Source: Azospirillum baldaniorum
GTDB lineage: Bacteria > Pseudomonadota > Alphaproteobacteria > Azospirillales > Azospirillaceae
Assembly: GCF_003119195.2 (NCBI RefSeq)
Contig: NZ_CP022254.1
Location: 1,705,001 to 1,769,000, forward strand
Reading direction: 5' to 3'
Length of the DNA: 64,000 nucleotides
The number at the start of each line of letters is the position of its first letter. The stretch's first letter is position 1. The position numbers and the translations under genes were made by a program. This document shows, one piece after another, positions 50,721 to 59,682 of the stretch. The notes beneath the pieces were generated by a model. That model searched no databases and was not told where the DNA came from. It was given only the letters and a program-made list of their open reading frames with translations.

Positions 50721-51030
50721 ACGGCGCTTGGCCTCCGCGCGCCGGCCAGCGGGGTTGCCGGCCCGGCAGCGCGGAGAGCCACGCGCATGGACAACGGAGG
50801 ACATCGGCAACTCCCGTCACCGCCGACGGAACAAGCCATCAATCCCTCCAACCCGCGGTTTGGCCAAATGGTTCCTTGGCGTGCCCCAGCCCGCGGTTTT
50901 CTTAGACCTCGACATGATCGCGGCATCCTGGGCCGTTCGGCCGATCACGGCTGATCCATGCCTTGCGTCCTTCCCACCGGAGCGCGCTTCCTCGCTCACC
51001 TCGTCGGCGACCGCTTTGGGGCCGAGGGTG

Positions 51031-51069
51031 ATGGCCCCACATGATGGCTCCACATAAGGCACCATCAGG
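51031..51069. repeat. Diverged GGCTCCACATAA repeats, possible ISAzo13-type end
   Basis: Two tandem words GGCCCCACATGAT and GGCTCCACATAAGGCACC about 13 bp apart. The second closely resembles GGAGCCATAAGGCACC at 43258 (minus strand). It lies upstream of the ISAzo13-like remnant, on the side where that element's end should be. Confidence 0.45.
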
Positions 51070-52230
51070 CCGAAACGGTGGCGATGCGCACCGTCCCCAT
51101 AGGGTGGGTTGGGCCCGTCCTGGCGCCCTCGGGGTGGCGGTCGCGCTCGCCGGCTACGTTGGACGGTCAAATGGTGGAAAAGCGCCGGATGGCGAATGGG
51201 GATGATCGACGATCAGCGCATAACTGCGGGTGCCGGCGAGGGCATCTCACCATTCCAGCGGTGGCGAGATGGTATCGCCATCCGCCGTGTGCCTCGACGG
51301 GATCGTCTGCCCCTTCGGGAAGGCCGGGGCTGTATCAAGCGAATGCCATGCTACCGGTCCCTCGTGTTCTCGCCGCGTGATGCGTCTCGTTCCTGCGGCT
51401 GATCCGGAACCTCGCTGCGGACAGCCTGCCGTTGCTGGAGGTCGGAGGGGGGCTTCACCTCGGCGGAGGCACCCGGTGCCTCACGCAGCCATTCTCGCTT
51501 CACGCAAACGCCCATTGCTATCTCCCAAACGTGCCTGTTGACGGAGATCCTCCGGCCCACCGCGGGTGGTGAGCCGGAGGTCAGCGGTCGAGCTTTCCGC
51601 CGCTGGAAGGGTCTTCAGCGGCGGTGTGCAGACTATGCTTCGACGATGATCGTCACCCTCGACGGCGCGGCAGGAGGCTTGAGGAACGTCGGGATCGACG
51701 CCATCGGCCAAGGGCGCCCGCTGCACACAAGCTCCCCTACATTCACACCACGAAGTGTCGTGCCGGATCGCGGTCGACCATTCGGCGTGTGCCTAAGGAG
51801 GATCCCTTACCAAAAGGCCTTAACGATGCCACACGACAAGCGCGTCCAGGATGGCGCCGGCGTGTTTCACTTTCGGCGGGGTGGGATGCAAACTTCCAAT
51901 CGCACGCTCCCGTCGCACATGCCCTCAAGAGGACGGAGTCGGAAAGCGCACTCGCCCAGCGCTCGTCTCTCTCCTCCGTGGCGTTGCCCAGGGCGCGCGC
52001 ACGGCGCCGCTGCTGGCTGCTGGCGGATCGTTGATCAGCGCCGTCGCCGGGCATTCAGGTGCGCGAGCGGTTGTCGCTCATGCGGTTCCTCAAGGCGCTG
52101 GTGACGGCGGGAGGAGACGAGGGGCCGATAAGGGTATTAAGAGTGAAAGATGTTTTTGATCTGATTCTCTGGCCGGTGGCGGCGGCCACCCGGAGCGGAA
52201 GGGCGGCCGCCACGACAAGGTGCTGCCTCC
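51070..52230. other. Decayed intergenic DNA
   Basis: Several open frames exist on both strands but none shows a recognisable domain, ribosome site and consistent codon use. One strong hairpin lies at 51549-51580. Best treated as a graveyard region. Confidence 0.45.
51549..51580. terminator. Hairpin, terminator-like
   Basis: CCTCCGGC / GCCGGAGG arms with an inner CCACC/GTGG pairing; no clear T-run. Confidence 0.35.
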
Positions 52231-53226
52231 TCAGCCGCGAACGTCGATGACGACGCGGCCGCGGATCTGACCGGCCAGGATTCGGCTTGCCAGTTCGGGC
52301 AGCGCGTCGAAAGGCTGCACCTCGTACATCGTCTTCAGCGCGTTCCGGTCCAGGTCGCGGGCCAGCCGTGTCCAGGCGGCGTCGCGGCGGTCCTGCGGGG
52401 CCATGACGGAATCGACGCCCAGCAGCGCGACGTTGCGCAGGATGTGCGGCAGGACCGTTCCCGGAAGATCGGAGGAGCCGGCCAAACCGCAAGCGGCGAT
52501 GGCACCGCCCCAGACCGTCTGCGACAGCGCGTTGACCAGCGTCTGCCCGCCCACGGAGTCGACGCCGCCGGCCCAGCGCTCCTTCTGCAAGGGGGCGCCC
52601 TTCTCCTGGAGGGCGGTGCGGTCGATGAATCCGCTGGCACCGAGGCCGCGCAGATAATCGTGTGTCTCCGGCCGGCCGGTGGAGGCGACCACCGGATAGC
52701 CGCGCTTGGCGAGCAGCGCCACCGCGACCGAACCGACACCGCCGGCGGCACCGGTGACCAGGACCTCCTTGCCGCCCGGCTGGACCGCGCCCCACCGCTC
52801 CAGCGCGTCCACGCACAGCGCGGCGGTGTAGCCGGCGGTGCCGATGCCCATCGCCTCTTCCAGCGAGAAGGCGTCCGGCAACCGGACCAGCCACTCGGGC
52901 TTCAGACGCTGGAAACGGGTGTAGCCGCCCCACTGGGTTTCCGACAGGCCCCAGCCGTTGGCCACCACCCTGTCGCCGGGTTTCCAGGCCGGGGAGCGGG
53001 ATTCAACCACGGTGCCAGCGAGGTCGATGCCGGCGACCATCGGCAGCTTGCGGGCGATGCGCCCCTTGCCGCTGACCGCGAGCCCATCCTTGTAGTTGAC
53101 GGTGGAGTAGGCGACCTCGACCAGCACGTCGTTGTCCGGCAGGTCGGCGAGGGTGAGTTGCTTGAAGCCACCCTTGGGCTTGCCGTCCACGTCTTCGATC
53201 ACAAAGGCATTGAAAGTTTCGGCCAT
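52231..53226 (-). CDS. acuI: Acrylyl-CoA reductase (AcuI/YhdH family MDR)
   Basis: 331 residues. Opens with FNAFVIEDVDGKPKGGFKQL, then VEVAYSTVNYKDGLAVSGKG, PMVAGIDLAGTV, NGWGLSETQWGGY, GIGTAGYTAALCV and the NADPH loop VTGAAGGVGSVAVALLA, the full AcuI/YhdH signature. It reduces acryloyl-CoA to propionyl-CoA with NADPH. It lies 76 bp after the acyl-CoA ligase gene in the same direction, so it probably ends that operon. The family call is firm; the pathway role here is inferred from neighbours. Confidence 0.9.
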   Translation of the reverse strand: MAETFNAFVIEDVDGKPKGGFKQLTLADLPDNDVLVEVAYSTVNYKDGLAVSGKGRIARKLPMVAGIDLAGTVVESRSPAWKPGDRVVANGWGLSETQWGGYTRFQRLKPEWLVRLPDAFSLEEAMGIGTAGYTAALCVDALERWGAVQPGGKEVLVTGAAGGVGSVAVALLAKRGYPVVASTGRPETHDYLRGLGASGFIDRTALQEKGAPLQKERWAGGVDSVGGQTLVNALSQTVWGGAIAACGLAGSSDLPGTVLPHILRNVALLGVDSVMAPQDRRDAAWTRLARDLDRNALKTMYEVQPFDALPELASRILAGQIRGRVVIDVRG

Positions 53227-53302
53227 GGTTCGGTCCCTAGTTTTGCAGCGACGGGAATCGTTGCGGGAATTGTTGAACGCCGGAGGCGCTGCGCGCGGCG
53301 CG

Positions 53303-54907
53303 TCAGCCGCCCGCGGAGAACGCCAGCTGCGCCTGCTCCTTCAGCTTGCCGCGCTGGATTTTCTCTCCGTTGGGGCTCATCGCCGTCGGGAACTGGTCCA
53401 CCACGACGAAACGCGCCGGAATCTTGAAATCGGCAAGCGCCGTGCCGACACGGTCGCGCAGGGCGGCCTCGTCGAGGTTGGCGCCCTCGCGCAGGCGCAG
53501 GAAGGCGACAGGCTTGTTGCCGCGCTCGGTTGCCGCCTCGACGACCACGGCGGTCTCCACGTTGGCGTCGCGCTGCAGCACCGCCTCGATCTCCGCCGGA
53601 TCGACCAGGAAGCCGCCGAGGCGGAGGACGTCGCCGCTGCGGCCCTTGAAGATGAAGCTGCCATCCACCCGCATCGTCGCCAGATCGCCGGTGATGAAGA
53701 AGCCGTCCTCGGTGAAGGCGTCGCGGGTCGCTTCGGGATTGCCGAAATACGCGCAGAACAGCGTGTCCGACGCGATCTCCAGGCTGCCGATCCCGCCCGG
53801 CGGCAGGACGTGCCCGGTGGCGGTGTCACGCACCCGGACCCGCGCCTTGGGATTGACCGGATGGCCGCCGGACAGCTTGCGCAGTCCGATCGGGGCGTTC
53901 GGCGCCTGCCGCGAGAAGAACGAGAAGATCTCGCTCATCCCGAAGCCGTTGGTCATCGGCACGCCGCGCCGCTCCGCTTCTTCCGGGAACAGGGCCAGGG
54001 TCGGGTTGAAGGAGGCGATCAGGCAGTCCCGCAGGGACGGAAACGGCTTGTCCTCCGGGCAGACGTCGAGCAGCCGTTTGAAGAGGTCGTCCGGTCCGTT
54101 CAGGTGGGTGATCGACCGTGACCGGATCAGGTCGCGGGCTTCCTCCGGCTCGAACAGGCTCATCAGCGTGACGGACGCAGCGCCGGCGAGGGTGGCGGCG
54201 AACTGCGAGAAGCCGAACACGCCGCAGAACGGGATGGCTTGCAGCAGATGGGCGTCGGCGGCGTCATAGCCGAAGGCGGCCGCCACCTGCGCGGCGTGGT
54301 GGGCGACGGCGCCCTGGCGGTGCAGGGCGAATTTGGGAAGGCCGGTGGTGCCCGACGTCGGAAAGATGATGCAGGGAAGCTCCGGTGCGGCGGCGCTTTC
54401 GCCGGCCGCCTCGGCCAGCAGGTCGCGGTGATGGACAACCCGCACACCCGGCAGCGGGAAGCCGGACCGCCCGTCGTCTTCGCACAGGACGGCCAGACGC
54501 AGCGACGCCATCGTGGCCGGGTCGAGTTCGCCCAGCATGGTCAGGAAGGGGATGTTCTTGAAGCCGGGCCAGACGACGATGGCCGACGCGCCGGTGCGGC
54601 TGACGATGGATTCGACCTCGGCCCGGCGGAAGCGCGTGTTCACCGAGACGGCGATGGCCCCGATGTGCAGGCAGGCGAAGAACAGGTCGAGATACGGGAT
54701 GCCGTTGGGCAGCCAGAAGGCGACCCGGTCGCCCGGACCCACGCCGAGCCCCCGGAGCGCCGACGCGCAGCGCAGGCTGCGGTCCAGCAGATCCCCGTAA
54801 GACAGGGAATGCTCGTTCCATCGGACGCGCGCGCCGGGCGCCGTCGCGGCGGCGTGGCGCAACTGGTCGATGGGGGTGACGGTGAAGGGGGGAGCCATGT
54901 GCGTCAT
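53303..54907 (-). CDS. AMP-forming acyl-CoA synthetase/ligase
   Basis: 534 residues from ATG 54907 (ATG 54898 possible). ANL family motifs: A3 CIIFPTSGTTGLPKFAL (P-loop), A5 TNGFGMSEIF, A7 FFITGDLA, A8 RSGDVLRLGGFLVDPAEIE, and the A10 lysine in SPNGEKIQRGKL. It activates a carboxylic acid as acyl-AMP, then acyl-CoA. It sits 116 bp after the substrate-binding protein gene of a Liv-type transporter, so it probably activates the imported acid. The chain length preference is not readable. Confidence 0.92.
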   Translation of the reverse strand: MTHMAPPFTVTPIDQLRHAAATAPGARVRWNEHSLSYGDLLDRSLRCASALRGLGVGPGDRVAFWLPNGIPYLDLFFACLHIGAIAVSVNTRFRRAEVESIVSRTGASAIVVWPGFKNIPFLTMLGELDPATMASLRLAVLCEDDGRSGFPLPGVRVVHHRDLLAEAAGESAAAPELPCIIFPTSGTTGLPKFALHRQGAVAHHAAQVAAAFGYDAADAHLLQAIPFCGVFGFSQFAATLAGAASVTLMSLFEPEEARDLIRSRSITHLNGPDDLFKRLLDVCPEDKPFPSLRDCLIASFNPTLALFPEEAERRGVPMTNGFGMSEIFSFFSRQAPNAPIGLRKLSGGHPVNPKARVRVRDTATGHVLPPGGIGSLEIASDTLFCAYFGNPEATRDAFTEDGFFITGDLATMRVDGSFIFKGRSGDVLRLGGFLVDPAEIEAVLQRDANVETAVVVEAATERGNKPVAFLRLREGANLDEAALRDRVGTALADFKIPARFVVVDQFPTAMSPNGEKIQRGKLKEQAQLAFSAGG

Positions 54908-55023
54908 CACGGTCCTGTCGGCATCCGATGAGCGGTTGGAAAGAAGGGGTGGGGAAGGAGGGCGTCCCCTCCGTCCCAGGAAAGGAGAAGGGAACGCCCC
55001 GTCGGGCCGACAGCCCGGCGCCG

Positions 55024-56280
55024 TTACCGGTCGCTCCACTTGGGCAGGGGAACCTTGCGCATCTCGGCGTTGGCGGCGCTCTGCGGCCATACGACCTGCA
55101 GCTTGCCGTCCTGCCACTGCATGACCGAGATCAGCGCCCGGCTGTTCTGGCCGGCTTCCTTCTCGCCGATCTGGTTCAGCTTCACCCCGGCCCCGGTCAG
55201 CAGGCTGCCGTCCGGCAGGTCGGTGGCGTAGGCGGCCTTGCGCAGCGCCGCCAGATCGGTCGAGCCCGCGCGCGGGATGACGTCCGTGAACAGGGTCCAG
55301 AAGCCGCCGAAGGCGATCAGGCCCAGCGGGCCCGGATCGCGCTTCTCCTTGGCGCGGAAGCCTTCGATGAACTCCGCGTACAGCTTCTGCGTCGCCTCCG
55401 GCAGGTTGGAGACGTTCGGCGAGGCCGGAGCGTCCACGTCGAAGATGCCGTCGGCGCTGGCGCCCGTCGCGGCGAGGAAGTCGGGCAGGGCGTAGCCGGT
55501 GCCGATGCCGATCATGGCCGGAATGTGGAGGTCCAGTTCGCGGACCTGGCGCCAGAACAGGGCGGCGTCGTTCAGGTACGAGGTCGCGATGACCGCGTCG
55601 GGCTTGGCCGCCTTCAGGCTGAGCACCAGGGACGACAGATCGTTCACCGTGCGGCTGTAGCGCTCATTGGCGACCAGCTGCATGCCGAGGGCCTTCGTCT
55701 GGTTCGCAGCCGCGTCGCCGACCGACTGGCCGAACTCCGAATCCTCGGAGATCACGGCGATCCGCAGATCCTTCGGGTCCTTGCCCAGCTTGCCGGCGAT
55801 GTCCTTGGCGAAGTCCGCCGCCGTCTGGCCCATCATCGACGCGTTGAAGGTCAGGCGGATGGTGTTCTTGTACTTGCGCTGGGTGATCTTGTCGGCGACG
55901 GCGATGGTCTCCCAATACAGGGCGCCCTCGCGCTCCGCCACCTCGCTGGCGGCCAGGGCCAGCGAACTGGCGTAGCTGCCGGCGATCACCGGCACCTTCT
56001 CGCGCACGATCAGCCGGGTCGCCTCGGCGTTGGCGGCGGTCGGGGCCGGCGCATCGGCGACGGCGTAGGTCACCGGACGGCCGAGCACGCCACCGCGCTT
56101 GTTGATCATGTCGCGGGCGACTTCGGCGGCCTGATAGGCCTCGTTGCCGATCAGCGCCATCGGGCCGGACAGCGGGAACAGGACGCCGATCTTCAGCGGA
56201 TCGGCGGCCTGGGACGGAACTGCGGCCCCGGCCGCCGCCGCGGCGATGGCTGCCGCGGCGAGGATGGATTTCAAGCTCAT
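55024..56280 (-). CDS. Periplasmic branched-chain amino acid-type substrate-binding protein
   Basis: 418 residues. Signal peptide about 1-26 (MSLKSILAAAAIAAAAAGAA ending SQA). Type I periplasmic-binding fold with KIGVLFPLSGPMALIGNEAY, RPVTYAVADAP and IAVISEDSEFGQSVGDAA. It belongs to the LivJ/aliphatic amide-organic acid receptor group; the ligand is probably a carboxylate rather than an amino acid, given the neighbouring ligase. It follows livF in the operon by 54 bp. Confidence 0.9.
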   Translation of the reverse strand: MSLKSILAAAAIAAAAAGAAVPSQAADPLKIGVLFPLSGPMALIGNEAYQAAEVARDMINKRGGVLGRPVTYAVADAPAPTAANAEATRLIVREKVPVIAGSYASSLALAASEVAEREGALYWETIAVADKITQRKYKNTIRLTFNASMMGQTAADFAKDIAGKLGKDPKDLRIAVISEDSEFGQSVGDAAANQTKALGMQLVANERYSRTVNDLSSLVLSLKAAKPDAVIATSYLNDAALFWRQVRELDLHIPAMIGIGTGYALPDFLAATGASADGIFDVDAPASPNVSNLPEATQKLYAEFIEGFRAKEKRDPGPLGLIAFGGFWTLFTDVIPRAGSTDLAALRKAAYATDLPDGSLLTGAGVKLNQIGEKEAGQNSRALISVMQWQDGKLQVVWPQSAANAEMRKVPLPKWSDR

Positions 56281-56334
56281 GATGTTTTTCCTCCCATTGT
56301 GTTTTGTATCGTCGCGCCGTTGCCAACCCGCGGA

Positions 56335-57036
56335 TCAGCCGCCGAGATAGGCTTCCTTCAGGCGCGGGTCGGTCAGCAGGTCGGCCGCCGGGCCGGACAG
56401 GACGATGTGGCCGTTCTCCAGCACATAGCCCCGGTCCGACATGGCGAGCGAATGCTTCACATTCTGTTCGACCAGCAGAATGGTGATGCCGGTTTCCTTG
56501 ATGCTGCGGACCAGCTTGAAGACGACGTCGACCATGATCGGCGCCAAGCCCAGCGTCGGTTCGTCGAACATGATGGCGCGCGGCTTCGCCATCAGCGCGC
56601 GGCCGATGGCGCACATTTGCTGCTCACCGCCGCTCATCGACCCGGCGAGCTGGCCCGAGCGCTCCCGCAGCCGGGGCATCAGGTCGAAGACCTTCTCAAG
56701 ACTTTCCGCACGGTGGGCGCGGGCGTGCGGAGCGAAGGCGCCGAGTTCCAGATTCTCCCGCACCGTCATGAAGGGGAACAGCCGCCGGCCCTCCGGCACC
56801 TGGACCAGTCCGTGCCGGGCGATCGCGTGCGGCGGCAGGGTGCCGATGTCCTGGTCGAAGAAGGACACCCGTCCGTACCGTTCGACCGTGCCGGAAATGG
56901 CGTTCAGCAGCGTGGTCTTTCCCGCCGCGTTGGCGCCGACGACCGAGACCACCTCGCCTTCCAGGACGTCGAGATCGATTCCATGGAGCGTCTGGATCTC
57001 GCCATAGAAGGCATCGAGCTTTCTAACCGTGAGCAC
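56335..57036 (-). CDS. livF: ABC transporter ATP-binding protein, LivF type
   Basis: 233 residues. Walker A GANAAGKTTLLNAI (note Ala in place of the usual Gly), signature GSMSGGEQQM, Walker B AIMFDEPTLGLAP, H-loop LLVEQNV. LivF-type C-terminus. The start overlaps the livG end by 14 bp, showing translational coupling. It pairs with LivG to power the LivH/LivM permease. Confidence 0.93.
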   Translation of the reverse strand: MLTVRKLDAFYGEIQTLHGIDLDVLEGEVVSVVGANAAGKTTLLNAISGTVERYGRVSFFDQDIGTLPPHAIARHGLVQVPEGRRLFPFMTVRENLELGAFAPHARAHRAESLEKVFDLMPRLRERSGQLAGSMSGGEQQMCAIGRALMAKPRAIMFDEPTLGLAPIMVDVVFKLVRSIKETGITILLVEQNVKHSLAMSDRGYVLENGHIVLSGPAADLLTDPRLKEAYLGG

Positions 57037-57745
57037 CGAAGTCCTCCCCCAGATAGGCTTGGATCACCGCCTTGTCGTTCAGCACGTCGACCGGCAGCCC
57101 CTCGGCCAGCTTGCTGCCGTGGTTCATGACCACGATCCGGTCGCTGACCGCCGTGATGACGCGCATCAGATGTTCGATGATCAGGATGCTGATGCCGTGC
57201 GCGCGGATGGCCTCGATCAGCACGATGGCCTTCTCCACCTCCGACGGATTGAGGCCCGCCATGACCTCGTCCAGCAGCAGCACCTTTGGGCGGGTCGCCA
57301 GCGCGCGGGAGATTTCCAGGCGCTTGCGGCCGGGCAGCGGCAGGCTCGCGGCCGGCATGTCGCGGCGGTCGGCCAGCCCGGTCAGGACCAGCGCCTCCTC
57401 GGCGATGCGGCGGGCCTCGGCGATGTTGTGCGTCTGGTTGATCGCGCCGACCACCACGTTGTCGAGCACCGACAGCCCGCCGAACGGCTTCACGATCTGA
57501 TAGGTGCGGGCCAGCCCGGCGCGGCAGACCTGGTGCGCCTTCAGGCCGGTGATGCTCCTGCCCTCCAGCAGGACCTGCCCCTCCGTCGGCGGAAAGGCCC
57601 CGGCGATGCAGTTGAACAGCGTCGTCTTGCCGGCCCCGTTGGGACCGATCAGGCCGAGGATCTCGCCCTTGCCGATGCTGAGATGGACATCGTTGACGGC
57701 GCGGAGGCCGCCGAACTGCTTGCTGATACCCCGGACTTCAAGCAT
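57023..57745 (-). CDS. livG: ABC transporter ATP-binding protein, LivG type
   Basis: 240 residues. Walker A GPNGAGKTTLFNCIAG, LPLPGRKRLEISRALA (signature region, diverged from LSGGQ as in LivG proteins), Walker B VLLLDEVMAGLNP, H-loop LIIEHLM. Overlaps livM by 8 bp upstream and livF by 14 bp downstream. Confidence 0.93.
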   Translation of the reverse strand: MLEVRGISKQFGGLRAVNDVHLSIGKGEILGLIGPNGAGKTTLFNCIAGAFPPTEGQVLLEGRSITGLKAHQVCRAGLARTYQIVKPFGGLSVLDNVVVGAINQTHNIAEARRIAEEALVLTGLADRRDMPAASLPLPGRKRLEISRALATRPKVLLLDEVMAGLNPSEVEKAIVLIEAIRAHGISILIIEHLMRVITAVSDRIVVMNHGSKLAEGLPVDVLNDKAVIQAYLGEDFGAHG

Positions 57746-58790
57746 GGCGGCTCTCCTCGCGGACCGGACGGCGACGGGTGGACCCGCCGAACGCCCCGCG
57801 CAGGCGCCGGGCGGTGGCGCGCGGTGCGCGGATGGCGCTCATCAGGCCCTGCGGCAGGACGATGACCATCACGATGAGGAGCGCGCCGTAGACGAGCAGG
57901 TACAGGCCCTGAAGGCTGCCGGCGAACTCCGCGCGGAGATACTCGCTGAGCGGAACGATGAGCACCGCGCCCAGGACGGGGCCGAGCGGCGTGCCCATGC
58001 CGCCGATGATGGCGATCAGCGCGATCTCCACCGAGAAGCCGATGCTGAGCACGGTGGACGGCTCGATCAGCAGGATGTAGTTGGCGTAGAGCGTGCCGGC
58101 GATGGCGCTGAGGAAGGCCGACAGACCGATGGAGAACAGCTTGGCCCGCACGGTGTCGACGCCCAGCGCCTCGGCCGCCTCCTCGTTCTCGCGCATGGCC
58201 GCCAGGGCGTAGCCGATCCAGGAGCGCTCCAGCACATAGGTGATCAGAAGCACGATCAGAAGCGCCGCCATCATGATGTAGACGTACCAGAGCCGGTCGG
58301 AAAACATCATGTTGGCAAAGCTCGGGTCGAACGGCAGGGACAGCCCTTCCGCCCCGCCGGTGAAGGAGCGCCAGTTGACGATGGCGATGCGCAGCACCTC
58401 GGCGAAGGCGATGGAGGCCAGCGCGAAGAACGGCCCCTGAAGGCGCAGGGTCAGCGCGCCGATCAGCGTCGCGAAGGCCACGGCCGCCCCCGCCCCGACG
58501 AACATGCCGATCCAGGGCGACAGGCCGAAATGCATGTAGAGCAGCGTCGATCCGTAGGCGCCAAGCCCGAAGAACGCGGCGTGGCCCAGCGAGAATTGCC
58601 CGGCATAGCCGCCGGCGATGTTCCAGGCGGCGGCGGCCAGCGCCCAGAACAGAACCTTCCAGACGAAGTGCAGCGTGTAGGAATCGGCGGCGATCAACGG
58701 CAGCGCCACCAGGACCGCGACCATCGCCAGGGACAGCAGCAGGCCCTTGCGGGTCGGCCGGTAGGGAGCCAGGAGGGACGTCAGCGTCAT
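57738..58790 (-). CDS. livM: ABC transporter permease, LivM type
   Basis: 350 residues, about nine membrane helices. Contains AAAWNIAGGYAGQFSLGHAAFFGLGAY and later IALIAIIGGMGTPLGPVLGA with the permease EAA-like loop AAMRENEEAAEALGVD. The start is 3 bp downstream of the livH stop. The C-terminal basic tail (RAPRATARRLRG) is cytosolic. Confidence 0.93.
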   Translation of the reverse strand: MTLTSLLAPYRPTRKGLLLSLAMVAVLVALPLIAADSYTLHFVWKVLFWALAAAAWNIAGGYAGQFSLGHAAFFGLGAYGSTLLYMHFGLSPWIGMFVGAGAAVAFATLIGALTLRLQGPFFALASIAFAEVLRIAIVNWRSFTGGAEGLSLPFDPSFANMMFSDRLWYVYIMMAALLIVLLITYVLERSWIGYALAAMRENEEAAEALGVDTVRAKLFSIGLSAFLSAIAGTLYANYILLIEPSTVLSIGFSVEIALIAIIGGMGTPLGPVLGAVLIVPLSEYLRAEFAGSLQGLYLLVYGALLIVMVIVLPQGLMSAIRAPRATARRLRGAFGGSTRRRPVREESRHA

Positions 58791-58793
58791 GGA

Positions 58794-59678
58794 TCAGGCC
58801 CCCAGCTTTTCGGAGCCGCGCTGACCGAACAGCCCGGCGGGGCGGAGCAGAAGCACCGCCAGGAAGACGAGAAAGTAAGCCATCTGGCGCATCTCGGAAC
58901 CGATGAAGAAACCGCTCAGCGTCTCGATCAGGCCGATCGCCAGGCCGCCGATCAGGGCGCCCGCGATGCTGCCCAGACCGCCGAGCACGACCACCACGAA
59001 GGCGATCAGCACGAGGTTGATGCCGACCGTCGGATAGACCGGGAACATCGGCGCCAGCAGGGCGCCGGTCAGCCCGGCGCAGGCGGTGCCGAGACCGAAG
59101 GTGAACAGGTCGATCCCCTTCACGTCGATGCTCATCAGCGACGCCGACCGCCGGTCCTGCGCGACCGCGCGCATCGCCTTGCCGGTGTAGGAGGTTTTCA
59201 GGAACAGATAGATGACGGCGACCACCGCCATCGCGACCGCGAAGGCGATCAGCAGCGGCGCCGGCAGGGCGATGTCGCCGATCCGCAGCACCTTGCCGGC
59301 GAACACCGACGCGGTGGTGCGGAAATCGCCGCCGAAGATCATCAGCGTGACGTTCTGCAGGACCAGCCCCAGCCCGACGGTGGCGAAGATCTGCGCCACC
59401 TGCGGCGCGCCCTGGATCGGTCGGATGATCGCCCAGGACAGGAACAGGCCGAACAGGAACATCAGCGGCGTCACGATCAGCAGGACGAGGTAGGAGTCCA
59501 GACCGCTCCAGCTGTTCAGCACATAGGTCAGGTACATGCCGACCATGACGAAGTCGCCATGGGCGAAGTTCTTGATGCGGGAGACGCCGAAGATCAGCGT
59601 CAGACCGATCGAAATCAGCGCGTAAATGCCGCCGAGCAGGAGGCCGGACACCACGAGTTGGACGATGATGGCCGACAT
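58794..59678 (-). CDS. livH: ABC transporter permease, LivH type
   Basis: 294 residues, about eight helices. IYALISIGLTLIFGVSRIKN, FAHGDFVMVGMYL, AVAQDRRSASLMSID (coupling loop), FVVVVLGGLGSIAGALIGGL. It sits 4 bp from the MaoC gene upstream and 3 bp from livM downstream. Confidence 0.93.
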   Translation of the reverse strand: MSAIIVQLVVSGLLLGGIYALISIGLTLIFGVSRIKNFAHGDFVMVGMYLTYVLNSWSGLDSYLVLLIVTPLMFLFGLFLSWAIIRPIQGAPQVAQIFATVGLGLVLQNVTLMIFGGDFRTTASVFAGKVLRIGDIALPAPLLIAFAVAMAVVAVIYLFLKTSYTGKAMRAVAQDRRSASLMSIDVKGIDLFTFGLGTACAGLTGALLAPMFPVYPTVGINLVLIAFVVVVLGGLGSIAGALIGGLAIGLIETLSGFFIGSEMRQMAYFLVFLAVLLLRPAGLFGQRGSEKLGA

Positions 59679-59682
59679 GGCG

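Noticed and set aside
51109..52104. Several overlapping frames of 70-190 codons
   Set aside because: No domain, no ribosome site and conflicting frames on both strands; left as decayed DNA.
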